Source: Muraenolepis orangiensis
Lineage: Eukaryota > Chordata > Actinopteri > Gadiformes > Muraenolepididae
Assembly: GCA_027704905.1 (NCBI GenBank)
Contig: CM051007.1
Coordinates: 16,354,686 to 16,418,685 of the forward strand
DNA: 64,000 nucleotides
Reading direction: 5' to 3'
The notes under the pieces are model-generated. The model had not been told where the DNA came from. It was given only the letters and a program-made list of their open reading frames with translations, and did no database searches. Below, one piece after another: positions 43,980 to 56,614 of this stretch. How positions within the stretch are numbered: position 1 is the stretch's first letter; every line of letters starts with the position of its first letter. Both the position numbers and the translations under genes were made by a program.

Positions 43980-44419
43980 GGTGAATAAAATACATTTCAA
44001 GCACTGAAGATGCAATCAAAACATTAAACATTAAATCAAAGAAAATGAAATCACAACTTATTTAAATTATATTCTGTATGTTATGTTGATGATTGTTACG
44101 ACCAGGCTCAGTGGTTGATGAAGACTGAGTCCACGAGTCCATTAAATTAAAGGATGAAGTATGATATTTAATAGAATTTCTCAGGGGGTACACATGACTT
44201 CTACTTGACAATGGACTTAATCTCTGGCCTTCTTCACCAGATCCTTGATCATCTCTGGGGTATAAACTCCCTGGAATGTGCAAAACTCCTTTCTGTAGTG
44301 ATCCAGCTCACACCCTGATAGATCAAAACATGTAATACAATACATTTGATCAGATATGTAGGTGTGCCATTTATATGCAATACACTTAGACTTTTGTGTA
44401 ATATACAATTACATGATAT

Positions 44420-45070
44420 TACATTTGTCATTTTGCAGACGCTTTTGTCCAAAGCGACTTACAGTAGTGTGTTCAACATAGGTAGGCAAGAGAACTACTA
44501 GTCACCAGAAGTGCATTTCCTTCCTACCAAGCCTCCAAGAGTGGATCCAGTACTCAGGAAAAAGTACAATAAGTTGGCTAACAATAGACTAACAATAGAC
44601 TAACATTAGAGCTAACCAGTAATGAGATAGGGCAGCGACTCTGCTGTCCTGTTCTGGTCCTGTTGGACCAGGACAGAGAAGAGCCGTGACGGTGTTGATC
44701 GACCGCAGGGGCCCCTAAGCGATGGGGCAAGCAGACGCTCCGAGGAAGCAGAAATGGACGGACAGGGACTTAAGACTTGACCATAGCCTGGAGGTAGGAA
44801 GGAGCTGTTCATTGCAGTACCCTGTAGGCGATAGCACCAGGGTCTTGAACTGGATGCGAGCAGCTACAGGGAGCCAGTGTAGAGAACGGAGAAGGGTAGA
44901 TGTGTGGAGGCTTGGGGCTTGGGGCTGTTAAACACCAGATAAGCTGCAGCTTTCTGAACAAGCTCCAGAGGTCTCATGGCAGACTCCGGGGCACCAGCAG
45001 GGAGGGAGTTGCAGAACTCCAGGCGAGAGATGACAAAAGCCTGGATCACGTCTGACTTGGTAAATTGTAC
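44420..45070. mobile_element. L2/V-SINE-like repeat debris
   Basis: Begins with TTTTGCAGACGCTTTTGTCCAAAGCGACTTACA, the reverse complement of the widespread fish tail GTAAGTCGCTTTGGATAAAAGCGTCTGC. It continues with GAGCCAGTGTAGAGAACG and GTTGCAGAACTCCAGGCGAGAGATGAC, words common in fish LINE-type repeats. It lies in the last intron of the phospholipase-like gene. Confidence 0.6.
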
Positions 45071-45436
45071 ACCATGTGTGTAATGTGTTTTATCTGTATA
45101 CTTATATATACATATATATATATATATATAATAAAACCTACCACAGTTTTCAACATTGAATAAGGGCATGTGGATTACAGTCGGAGCTTTATTCAAACCC
45201 TTGAACATAGAAAGACTTTGGTGAATCTTGGTCTTCGTGTTTGACGTTGATCTCTGGAAAGGAGATGCCCAAATCCTTACAAAAAGCAGCCGTTTCAGTC
45301 ACCGTCTGTGAAATGAAAGACATAAATACAGTTAATAAATAAAATACGACTTGAGATGAAAGCAACCCATTTGAGCTGTAATTCACATACATTTGTATAT
45401 ATATTGTATACTTTTCAAACAGCCCTCCCGGAAGAC

Positions 45437-46742
45437 TATCGAGCATCGTCATTTGTGTGCGTCACAGTGTACTACTAGGAAAAGCATATTATGCTCTGTC
45501 TCTGCGGACACCATTTTAACTACAACAAGTTCAACAATGGCGACTCAACTCAAGACTCAACCCGGTCCCTAACTCGGTGAAATCTGTCATTCAAGAGCCG
45601 TTTGAGAGAAGAAGTTTGGCGGACAAACTTAAGGTGAAAGATCTGGGCCCAGATCAACCTGATATTTTTATCAAACAGGCAGCTAATGAAAAAGGGAAGA
45701 CCTATATGTGAGGCTTCTCTCGTAGCTGGTACACCAGAAAGGCCTGGCTAGCTGAATGCACTCATGCTAATGCCTTATTTTGCTTTCCTTGCTTGCTTTT
45801 TAAAACGGGGGGGACAGATGTAACATGGACAACAACTGGAGTGAGGGATATGAAGCACCTGTCTGAGAAAGTGAAGAAGCATGAGAACACCAGGGAACAC
45901 ATAGACAATGCTATGAAGCTAGCCACGCTAGGCAGAGTGAACATTGCTACGCAGCTGGACGAAGGCCACAGGATTGCCGTCAGGAAGCACAATGAGGAGG
46001 TGGATAAAAACCGGCATATTTTATGCTAAATAATTGAGTTGGAATACAGTTCTTGATATTGTAATAAAAGTCCTGATTGAAATGTCTTTTGAGCAATTTT
46101 TTTACATGTGTTAATATTTAGGTTAAGCTAATTCTCATTTAGATTTATAGTATAGCTTTGGTTTGCTTGGTATTGGTTTGCTTGTCCTGGTAAGCTAACT
46201 TTTACATGTTGAGCCAACTTGATAGACATTTGTAAAAACTTGATCAAATAAGTTTAACCAACATCTTTTTAAGTTATCTTAACTAATATTTTCTAGTCAA
46301 AATAACTTGACACATGAAGTTGTGTCAACAGACTACAAGTTGTATCAACAAATTTATTTAAGTGTAATCAACTTGACACTAAATGTTGAATCAACTTGAC
46401 TAAACTTAACTCAGTCAAAGCAACAAGATGACTTGACTTAGTCAAGTTGAGTCAACAAATCATTTTTAACAGTGTAGCTGTTCAACTTGATGAAGGCCAC
46501 AGGATAGGGATCTGTCAACACAATGAGGAGGTGGACAAAAACACATCCTGTCTAAAAGAATAGACTGTGTGAAGTTCTGTGGTGCCTTTGAGCTGGCCTT
46601 GCGTGGCCATGATGAAAGTGATGGACAGAAGGGCGACATTTCAATACAAAAAGTAATTGTATATAATGTAATTAACAATATGTAATTGTAAATAAACAAA
46701 ATGGTATAGCCCCCCTGGTGAAAAATGCACCAGCCGCCACTG
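45437..46742 (-). mobile_element. hAT element B (inverted copy of element A)
   Basis: 46020-46742 is the reverse complement of the left part of element A, ending in CAGCCGCCACTG at 46742. 45437-45660 matches its right part. On the plus strand the middle carries a decayed TTF/ZMYM-type zinc-finger segment (KAWLAECTHANALFCFPCLLF, then HLSEKVKKHENTREH; stop at KTYM*) that element A lacks. The outer left terminal repeat was not found, so that side is truncated. It lies inside the phospholipase-like gene. Confidence 0.78.
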
Positions 46743-47149
46743 GTTATACATCGATAAGTGACAGTTAAAACTAAAAACTAAAATGCAAAACAAACGCAGG
46801 TGGACTATAATGTAGCGACGCGGTAATGGGTTGCTGTGTGTGTCAGTCAACCGTCCCCTGTCTCTCAGCCAGTCACAGAGCTGCGCAGTCGTGTGCGGAG
46901 CTGTGATTGGCTAAGCAGAGGGGGAAGGCTGGCTGGTGTGTGACGTTGAACCTGCGGCGTGCCTGCGTGATTTGTGTGTGTTAATACAGTTGGTCATTCA
47001 ACCTGTGTTCTGAAACCTGCGTGCAACGTTCTACTATAACTAAGTATAACTAAGTTTATTTACTAAGTAAATAAAATAGCCGATGACGTCAGTCCTGCCT
47101 CCGCATTTTTGTGGAACATTAATATAGATTTCATAAAGACAATTCCATG

Positions 47150-47660
47150 TTGAAATGTCCATCATAAAGGACTGCAACCATCCTGGGCACCATCTCTTCT
47201 CCCCCCTACCGCCTGATCGCCGGTTGCGCAGTATCCGTACAAGTACTACCAGGTTTAAGGATAGTTTTTATCCACAGGCAGTGTGCCTACTAAACTAGGA
47301 GTGCTGCCACTTTCACTTTCATAACATAGTCATTACCATTACACTTACATACTTTGCTGGACTTTCTGGACTCATACTCAACTCACAGTTACTGCACTGT
47401 ACTGCACTGTATTCACAATGCTGCTGCACTACTGCCACATGTTTAAATGTTTTTGAAACATTTTTGTAAAAAAAAACAATAAAAAAACATGTACATATCA
47501 TTTAAGTAACTTTGCTGCTCATTTTTTGTTTATTTTATTGTGTATATCATTTAATTTTTTATGGTGTTGTTTTTAAGATTTATACTGCGGGAGGGAATGG
47601 GGAGTAAGCGTTCCTATGTACGTTACACATGGCAAATACAAATATTGTATCTTGTATGTA
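47150..47660 (+). mobile_element. LINE 3'-end fragment (Rex-like)
   Basis: Encodes NHPGHHLFSPLPPDRRLRS and TTRFKDSFYPQAVCLLN, the C-terminus typical of Rex/CR1-group ORF2 proteins. An AT-rich tail with GCGGGAGGGAATGGGGAGTAAGCG and GGCAAATACAAATATTGTATCTTG follows. Same family as the tails at 28840, 29370 and 58455. Confidence 0.75.
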
Positions 47661-48823
47661 TTATTGTCTGGTTCCAGCCACAGAAACCCTGCCCACTTAA
47701 AAAAATAATTTTAATTCAGTATGATTATCAGGCTTGTGTTTTGATGAGGGTGAAAAGCATTGATTCAAACTATACGACAAACAAATGGGGGAAATATTGC
47801 TTTAGCAATATCTTGCTTTAGATTTCCAACTTATTCACACTGTCTGCTTAAATTTGAGCGGGAATTTGAGTGTTATTGAGGTGTAAACTTTTTACCTCCA
47901 TTGGATCTCCTTCGTTGAAGTCAAAGGAGATGATCAGATCTATTTCCCGCTCAGCTCTCAGAACGCTCATGTAGGGAGAGTTGACCAGCAAACCAGCATC
48001 CTCAAAGTGACTGGATTCACTCTTCAGAAGCTCTTTGTCAAGACCTGGAGCTTAATACATGGCAGAACAGGATATATGTCAAACCATGATCAAATATATA
48101 AAATACAGGCTAGCTTGAGTTAACAGATTGACATAAACTGAAGCCTACCGCTCATGTCGTAGAGGAAATTATAATTGGTTCCCCAAATCGATAAACTGTT
48201 CAGCATCTTCTTGACATAATACAACATTTTTTGGACAATAATCTCCCAGCTGGCTGAAAAGAATAGACAATATAATATTTAGTCAGACAGAATTGGAGTG
48301 ATTGATTTCAAATGAAAGCATAACATTTAAATATTTGTTTAAGCTTATAAAGGAGACTCGTACCACTCTTGATGTCGGGAAACCAGTTGAAGATCGAGTG
48401 GCCAATGTCTCTTGCGACTCCCAATGCATGTGTCTTCAGGGACTGAGGTTCTGATTTGACCCAATCATCTTTGTTGATTGTCAAATCTCTACCACTCATG
48501 GTTTTCTTCTCTGCAACATTCATGAAATAAATATTAGCCTCGTTTGATTTGGATTTGCATCTGCTGCTTCTTCCCAAATGAGAATTGTACGATTGCAACA
48601 CATCGGATTGCAAAATGAAATATAATAATATTACTATAACAACTCAAATGCTTATGATTAATCTGGTGACCCAATGCTGGACAAGGCTCAGGTATCTACT
48701 GCTCACTTATTAGACTTAGCTCAGGAATAGTCAAGAAATTGCTTGTTTTGATATTTTTTCTAAAGACTCATATACTGTATGAGTTTTTTTTTTACAAAAG
48801 TTGAAGTTGCTTTCAGACAGCAC

Positions 48824-50522
48824 CTGTGAGAAGGGCATTCAACTTTTCAACCAAATGAGTCCAGGTCTCTCCTCTGAAGACGGAGTGGAGGAGTTCTAGC
48901 ATATGGAGAATTATCCTCGGCCCATCATGGCCTTGCCACGCCAAAGCCTCAGCTTTAAAAAGGTAATCCATCTGTTTAGATTTAAGAATCCATAATCCTA
49001 TTTTTTTGTTTATAAATGAATACATTTCATAAACAATCAGTGAAAACCCTTGATAAGAAGCAGAGGGACAGTTTTTGTTCTCTTATTCATTCAAACTGGC
49101 CTTTGTCCTGCCTTGTGTTGGCATGTACTGTCTTTGTGCTGATTTTAAGGTCTGCTGCTGCTCATGTTCAATTGTTTTTTTGTTTCTTTGTATTGTTTCC
49201 TTTCAGCTTCTTTGTACTGTTTCATGATACTATTTTTGTAACCATGTTTATTATCTTAATATATCACTTGTGTGTGACCATTGCTCTGTGAAAGGTGTTA
49301 CTAGGACTAAGTATCATTATCGCAGTATTATACAAACATGTAATCTGCTAACTTCTGTTATTTTTTTCAGATTCTTGCATAATGTTTAAAGTTGTAAATT
49401 ATCTTGCCAACCTCTCTTAAATAAATGTCTGTGCTGAATCCAAGAAATAACTAGAAAGACCAGCTTTTGTGAGAGGAGACTGTGAGGTTCATTTAAGAAG
49501 GATATCCTTTTGGACAATAAGCTTTCTCTATCAAAGCAATACACAAATGGAACTCAATCACCATGGAAATCACAAACTACTTCTTGGCTATATTATAATT
49601 TCAAGTGGGAGCGGGGTTGGTTTTAAATGTGGTTAAACTGTAATACTACTGTTACTTTATTACCTTTTTAAAGCCATTTTATTGATTTCATTTATCTGAT
49701 TGGGATATTTTATTATTGCATCCCTGCCCAGGGTTCAAAGATGAAAACTAGTATGAAGATAAAATAAACAATAAACTAAGCTAATTATTATAAAAATGTA
49801 AGAAGAAAAAGAAGAGACACTTACTTTTGACATTGTCGATCAACGTCTTCAAATGTTTTTCTTCATTTTTGGTATTGCTGGCATCTGCACCACATAATGT
49901 ATAGGAACAATTAATTGATTGATGGATACATATATATAGAGATAGGTAGGTAGGTAAGTCGATTTTAGACAGACAGACAGACAGACAGGGAGAGAGAGAT
50001 AGATTACCTCCAAACTGAATATTTGTTGGCTTCTCAATTACTTGTTGAAGGGTCTTCACAAAAACAACCAATTCATCTGCAAAAAAAATAAGTCTGTTTC
50101 CCAAAACTAAAGTGAGTGAAGGTTTGTGCTATTTGGGCAGGTACCAGCCCCAACATACCTTTATTCAAGTCTTTGTGAAAATCAAAAATCACCTGACAAA
50201 TAGCTGACGTGTGTTTGTCAGTCTGTTCGTTACGGTCTGTCTGCGCATCTAAGTTGAATTGTATCACAAGGCCGTCCAAATCCCTCATTCCTGTATCCAA
50301 TAGGAAACAGTGAAAACCCAGATTCTAATTAAGGACAACCCTAGTATAAATACAATATTTTTTTATTGTATTGAGTTTAAATGTCACCTGTAAGCAGAGC
50401 ATTTGCGGTCTGAAGCAGAGGAGTAGAGCCTCCGCCGGTGTGCTGGTCAAGGTGAAGGTCTACCAGAGTACTAAGAAGCTGGTGTCCCTTGTGGTCCTTT
50501 AATTCCTTCATGGTTTCCCCAT
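48824..50522 (-). pseudogene. Phase-1 exon series inserted in the phospholipase-like gene
   Basis: Five consecutive exons (50388-50522, 50159-50290, 50008-50076, 49825-49884, 48824-48952) all start and end in phase 1 and encode helical segments absent from human PLA2G4C. The first and last share the pattern LL-(n)-T-x-L-(n)-NALLTG. Symmetric phases allow duplication or skipping without frameshift. This suggests a fish-lineage expansion between the two halves of the lipase domain. Confidence 0.6.
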
Positions 50523-52285
50523 CTAAAGAAAACATATTTTAGTACAGGCTAATAGAACATATGTTCATAGGTATACTCTGATATGAGGTGTAGTGTTCTT
50601 TATAGCATACTGATAAGCCAGTCCTTTAACTTCTTCAGAATGACTTCCTTGTCAGCAAGAGCACTCCCACAAATACATAGGAAAAGTGCAGACTGTTAAA
50701 ATAACTGTCTGCAGTTGATGGTACAAACGTCTATTGGTTTTTGTCACGTACCTTGAAGAAATGTCATGTCCATTTCAGTTTTTTTCTCACTCAGAACACC
50801 CTTGTTAAAGACACTTCCAAGACTGGAGGTTTCCACAAAGGCTCCAGCTAGAGTGTACCCAGCCTCATGGGGGGTTAGCTCAAAGAAGCATTCTGTACAG
50901 GTCAACATGTTAGCAACCAGTTCAACTAGGATCTTAAATATATAGTGCTCTAAAATAACAATCAAACGGAACATAAGCTTTGTTCATTAGCAGAATTACA
51001 GATACATATTGACATTTTGGCTGATATTAGAAACCCTTGTTATAGTCTCAATTTCCATTACGGGAAGTGTCCATAACCACTGGCCAAATAGTATTTTATT
51101 TAATTGATAGCAGTTATATTTGATAGTTACCCTTTAGTAAATGTTTGCTTTTGCAGTCCATGTCGACGACCGCATAGATGGGATATGGATCCTTGTCATG
51201 GCCCGTTTGGTAGTTTGAGAGGGTAGAGTCATCTATCTGAGGATAAATATGGACCCAAACTGTAAATAATAATTTCTTAAAATATATGTATATACATATA
51301 TTATAGAAATATACTTCATACAGAAGTATATTATGAATATTTGTTGTCCTACTTTCTTGACCATCGTAGACACTACCAGTGCTGCCCAGATATCTGTCAA
51401 TGAGAAATTCGCATTTTGACGATAATATTTGATCAGTTGGTCAATTCTGTCCTTCAAGCTGATGCTGTCATGCCCAATTCTTTCCAAAATGCTCTTTATC
51501 TGCTTGATATCTGAAGACCAATTAGGCCTCTCATAAACAGAAGCCATGCACCTGTAACAAAGCAGAAGACTTTCATGAATCCATCAGCTTGTGTTCATTT
51601 CAACTGTTGACATACATTTTTTTGCAGGTATTGCATGATAGACCATCAATTGTGTAAAATGACAGTAGATTTAAAGCTCCTGTAATTCTCAATTAATCTT
51701 TGAGAATTGCAAAGAGAGAGAAGTCAGAGAAGAGCAGAAGAGAGCAAGTTCAGGGAAGAGATGCTGATTTGTCAGTAATATCCAGGAACAGTCTTGAAGT
51801 CAAAATTGTCTCATGCAGGCCATGAACGAGAATGAGGCCATCCAAAATAGGATGTTCATGGTATATATTGATTTTGAGATGTTCTGATTATTTGCTTCTG
51901 TGATAACCCTTGTTTCATAACATATACAAAACAATGGTCCTTAATAATCATAAATATATCATGGTGACGATTATATACCTTAAGCAATACTAACCAAAAA
52001 ACATTTACACAAAATAACACAAGACCATTTAGTTGTAGGTGCAGGCATGACAGTTCACATACTGTGTGAAATGCCATATGTATTTTTCATTGTATAGTGC
52101 TAAAAAGGCAAATGTATTATTTTTGTCTTTTGAAAAATGGTCAATGCTTTATAATACAGTCCGCAACAGTGTAATTACTGCAACTGATGGTGTACTTTCC
52201 CTTATGTATCTGAAATACATAAATCCCTTTCTCTTTTGTTTATAAAAAACATAAATGATTGTGATTTTCATGTGATACCCTAAAT

Positions 52286-53788
52286 TAGAGGTGGGACGAT
52301 CGATCGGCTTCCGATCATTATCGGCCGATTTTGAAGAAAAATGCGCAATCGGAGAATGCCGATCTTGCTTTAATGTTGCAGATTTCATAGCCGATCCTGC
52401 ACGTGAGAAACACGTGAGCTCATCTCTTTACCAGCGAGTAAAACACGTGGGGCCCCGCCTCTTTTCTGTGATACTCGCCCTGCCTCAACATGTCAGCGGT
52501 GTCTGCAGTGTGGAGGTTCTTCAAAGTGTGTGATACAGATGTAACATTTGCCATCTGTAATGTGTGCAAAGAGAAAATATCTCGTGGAGGAAGCAAGGTA
52601 AAACATTTCAACACGACAAATTGAATAAGACACCTGAAAACCCATCACCCAGCGCAGCATGGCGAGTTTGTTAAACTGACCGCGGAGAACGAGAAAAATA
52701 AAGGAGAGAAAACACCAGCAGCTGCTGACACAACCCACTTTAGACAGCACACATGCATATAGCCGTGATAGTGGGAAAGCCAAGGCGATCACAAAAAAAG
52801 TGATGGAATTCATAGCGCTGGATGATCAGCCATTTAGCGTGGTTGAAGATGCGGGATTCTGCTCGCACATATTGAGCCACGCTACACCCTCCCATCTCGC
52901 AGGCATCTTGTTGACGTTGCCCTCCCCGAGCTCCGCCAATGTTCCCAATGCTGTATATAAGGTTATTCAATACCATTGGCGTTTTTAGCCCATCTCAAGT
53001 AAATTGCTAATTGTTTTTTTCTCTCAGCCTGTTAATAAATGTGGTAATAATTCACTATTCCCTGTGTGTGTGTGTTTACAGTCGGCTCATCTGCATTTTA
53101 CTGCATGGCTGATTGTTTCACACTCGCATGTCCAAACATGTCCAATAACTCCAGAGTTTGTAAAGATCAAAAATATATAGCCTATATTGAAACACACAGA
53201 GATACTTATTTCCATAGCATGATGGATGAAACTGTTGTATAATACAGGGGTTCCCAACCTTTTTTGTGCCACGGACCGGCAGATACATGAAAAAAATCTC
53301 GCGGACCAGTTGTCAATTTTCGCGGACCGGTTGTCAAAGTGTGTGTCAACACACACCCCTAACAAAGCGGCAGGGCTCGATTTCAGTATAAACGCGCATG
53401 TACGCGGAGCGCCCGTAACACAAACCCCGGCTCGTTCGCGACCGACACGTCACTAGCGCGTAGCGCGTGCAACTGAAAGTCTCTCGTTATGCCGCCGATA
53501 TATATTGAATCTATATATATATAGATTATACCGCCCGCCGTTCACCTATACTCAAATTATTTGAGTCAAATATGATGATAAACACACAGCTGTTTCACAC
53601 ACCTCCACGGCCCGGTACCGGTTCGCGGCCCGGCATTTGGGAACCCCTGCTATAATAAACTGCTATAGCAGCAATACACTGTAGACCGCTATAGCTGCAA
53701 AAAAATTAATAAATCGGTGATCGGTGGGGCAGATATTTCTCATTGTGATCGGTGATCGGTGGCAAAAAACGTGATCGTCCCATCCCTA
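52286..53788 (+). mobile_element. BED-type hAT element, decayed, hosting a nested MITE
   Basis: Terminal repeats TAGAGGTGGGACGATC (52286) and the complement of TAGGGATGGGACGATC (ending 53788). On the plus strand a BED zinc-finger fragment is readable (AVWRFFKVCDTDVTFAICNVC then IRHLKTHHP) with stops. No matching target-site duplication is visible. A second hAT-type element interrupts it at 53245-53649. It lies in the phospholipase-like gene between the second N-terminal exon and YERPNW, where the catalytic-serine exon should be. Confidence 0.78.
53245..53649. mobile_element. Nested non-autonomous hAT (MITE)
   Basis: Terminal repeats CAGGGGTTCCCAA (53245) and TTGGGAACCCCTG (ending 53649). Flanks GTATAATA and CTATAATA agree at 7 of 8 bases, as for a hAT target duplication. 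GC-rich interior with ACGGACCGGCAG and CGCGGCCCGGC words. Confidence 0.82.
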
Positions 53789-53904
53789 ATTGAAACAAAT
53801 GAATGAAAAATTAAGAGCATGTATGAATGTGACACGAAAAAGAGGTTCACTTAGCAGATGTACTCGATATTTTTATTGTTTTTGTAGCCAGAGGTAACAC
53901 ACTA

Positions 53905-53972
53905 TTGTAAGTCGCTTTGGATAAAAGCGTCTGCTAAATGACTGTAATGTAATGTAATGTAATGTAATGTTA
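53905..53972 (+). mobile_element. Fish LINE/SINE 3' tail with TAATG repeats
   Basis: GTAAGTCGCTTTGGATAAAA then GCGTCTGCTAAATGACTG, ending in (TAATG)n. This is the tail shared by L2-related LINEs and V-type SINEs in fish. Confidence 0.75.
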
Positions 53973-54556
53973 TAACAAAAGTATGACTGCTGGATCAAAG
54001 CTTATATTGGACAAAGCTCACCCATGAGGCCTTGGTTATTGGATATGGGCTTGGTCATTTCATCGACATAGTCCAAAATAGATCTGGTTCGGTCTCCCCC
54101 GGCAAGGATCTTGGTTGCCATCAGAACTTTCTTTCTTTTCTTCTCCTTCCCCTCCAATGGAACTTCTATCAACAGGATCTTTACGAGAACACATGGATTT
54201 TGCACATCAATGCTTTGAGAAACAGGCGATCTATGAAATGTGTTTCGTGATTATTGCCTTTTCATTTATGTCACATCAGGTTTCACTAGGCTTGAATGCT
54301 AATGGCTACAAAACTCTAGAATAAAGATGAAAATGCATTAATTCCATTCCACATTCGATATCTACATCTACATGCTTTTTGAAGAAGTAAACAAAGTCTT
54401 TGTGAATAGGTATGTCGGTGAACTCAGACAGGACCATTTGAACAATACAATTACCTCATATGATTTCGCTCTGTATTCCTTTGAACTTAGGCTGACTTGA
54501 TTCTTTGGGCGAATGACTGCCACGAACATCTCTTCGAGGTTGTCTTGGTTGCCCAT

Positions 54557-56614
54557 GGTGTCTCCTTCAGATTCAGATTTAGATTTGTGTACAGTAATGT
54601 ACAGTAAGATGTTATAGCCAGCTCCGAACATGTGCTCAAACTTACAAGAATTACAAAAATACCCCCAAAGAAATGACACATATGTACACATTTACATACT
54701 TACATGCAGTCTTCACCTCAGTTCCTGGTGTACATCCTACACAGCGACCTGTCACTATGGAGGGGCATATCTGAATACAATTGAAAAAATGGGTGTATAA
54801 AAAGCAAATACATGCACGATATCATGTCTTCACCATGACTTCTCTTCGTTCTCTCTCTTCTCTTCTATTCTCATCTGTTGATCTCATCCTCGTCTCCATG
54901 GAGGACAGCCTTGAATCAGTTCGAACAAAACAGATGAGAGTCTGTATAGCCCTCATAAGTTGTTAGGTTTTTATGTTTGTATTCCTACTGAAGTCACGCC
55001 CCGGAAACTAATCGCTCTGTTTATTTTATAATTTTATGTTATAACTGAAAATAAGTCTGTATTTCCTCGTCTGGAAAGATGTTGTTATATTGAATCATAA
55101 GCTCTTAAAAACCAGCCGGATCATGGATAACTCTTGTCACTTTACAAAAAGAGACACTTCATCTTACCTCAAGTTCTCAAACGCATCGAGTACAAACGAT
55201 CGAAGAAAGTTAATTTTAATATCTATATATTCCATTGTTAAACAACGACATCGGTCCTATTTATCTCAAAAGGGGGATCTTTTTCTCGTATGTATAAAAG
55301 GCCTTATTTAGTTAATCGGTCAGTGTGTTGCCGACAGCAGGGAAACCCGAAGGAAACTGAAGAGGGACACATTGGGTGCTTCGTGTTGACAACAGTGCCC
55401 TCTGTCGGTGGGGTGGTCCTACTGCATTTCGCGTTATAGATCCTTATACATATATTTTATTAAAATTAATATAGCCTATTACTTGCAGACAGTGCTTAAG
55501 TAATAAAATAGAAGGCTATAGTGAAAATGCCATAAGTAGGTTGTATGTTGTATGTATCATTTTTATATGATAGTTTTGCATTTTATACATGGATTTTCTT
55601 TTGAACTACTAACTTGTACCCTTTATTTCTTATTTTTCTCTTATGTATTTGGTAAAGGTAATAAACCATCAAATCAATTGATTTGTCCGAATCAGGCATC
55701 ATACATACATTTTTTATCTGATGTTTTATTTGTTGTGTGCTTTGCTTGGCCCTTTTATGAATACTCAGGAACCTGAAAAAAGTATTTTTAAATCCTTAAC
55801 TATCAAGTTCATAAAGACATATTCACAATAAATAATAATTTAATTATAATAAGACTTGACTATTCATTTAAGCAAAGTTTAAAATCTATTTAGCCCAACT
55901 TTTTTCAAGTCGAGGTATTGAAGAGGTAAAAAATGTTTAAATCATTTCAGTATTTATTTTCATTTCTGAATGCTATCAATCCTTCAAAATATCAAATATG
56001 TTGAACAATTGTTTAAATTACAATACTTCAAAATCAAAATCATACAACAAAAATAGATTTAGAACATATTTTAACTGTTAGATTTTGCAAGTCCACCAAG
56101 GAGGTTGGACAAGAGAAAAATACAAATGGCAGAGCCATTTGGTATTTGAAATAATATTTTGAAATCACTGTTGCTCTATTTACACAACAGTATGTTTTGT
56201 ATTTTAAGCATGGATAACTCAAAATTAGGTGTTACAGAAAATGTTGTCCAATGTGTGCAATGTCCCATCTACATCAGCAACAATAGCCAGCAACACATGT
56301 CCCAATAAGGTCATACATGGTGTGGAGGTATTAAAGTTGCACAAAAAAAATGTATGTTCAAAGTTTTCAAACCTCCAGGTTGTTGCCAAATTGTAAACCT
56401 TGAAAGTAAAGAAAGAAATGCGATTGTGAAAAGAATTGGAACAGCAGCATTTATTGAGGCAGCATATACACCAAAAATGGTCCCCATTTAAACAAAATAT
56501 CACGCACAGCATCGATGTAGCAACACATATAATGGATACCTTAACATAAAAGGCAGCCTCTCTTGTCACCCACCTCCTTCCCTTCCTCCCTCCCTCCCAC
56601 CTCCCTCTCAGAAC
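54557..56614. other. Intergenic, phospholipase-like gene to rapunzel-family gene
   Basis: A possible spliced leader exon precedes the phospholipase start (54706-54772, donor CAT|gtaagt). 54,800-56,220 is AT-rich without coding signal. 56,225-56,614 is the likely 3' UTR of the rapunzel-family gene. Confidence 0.45.

Larger units (their letters stand above)
44217..54556 (-). pseudogene. pla2g4c: Cytosolic phospholipase A2 gamma-like gene, apparently inactivated
   Basis: cPLA2 enzymes cleave the sn-2 acyl bond with a Ser-Asp dyad. Exons recovered: 54455-54556, 54022-54178, 51353-51551, 51131-51236, 50752-50892, 50611-50676, 50388-50522, 50159-50290, 50008-50076, 49825-49884, 48824-48952, 48364-48510, 48149-48253, 47896-48050, 45142-45307, 44217-44314. 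Homology is clear: YERPNW, FSLTDIWAALVVS, DPYPIYAVVD, FELTPHEAGYTLAGAFV, GTNYNFLY, EDAGLLVNSPY (catalytic-Asp region), ISFDFNEGDP, APTVIHMPLFN. Defects: no exon with the Gly-rich loop and GxSGxxW serine elbow; the acceptor of 50611-50676 reads AT; a frameshift and stop near 45189-45215. The first two exons do not resemble mammalian PLA2G4C and their link to this gene is inferred. Confidence 0.8.
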
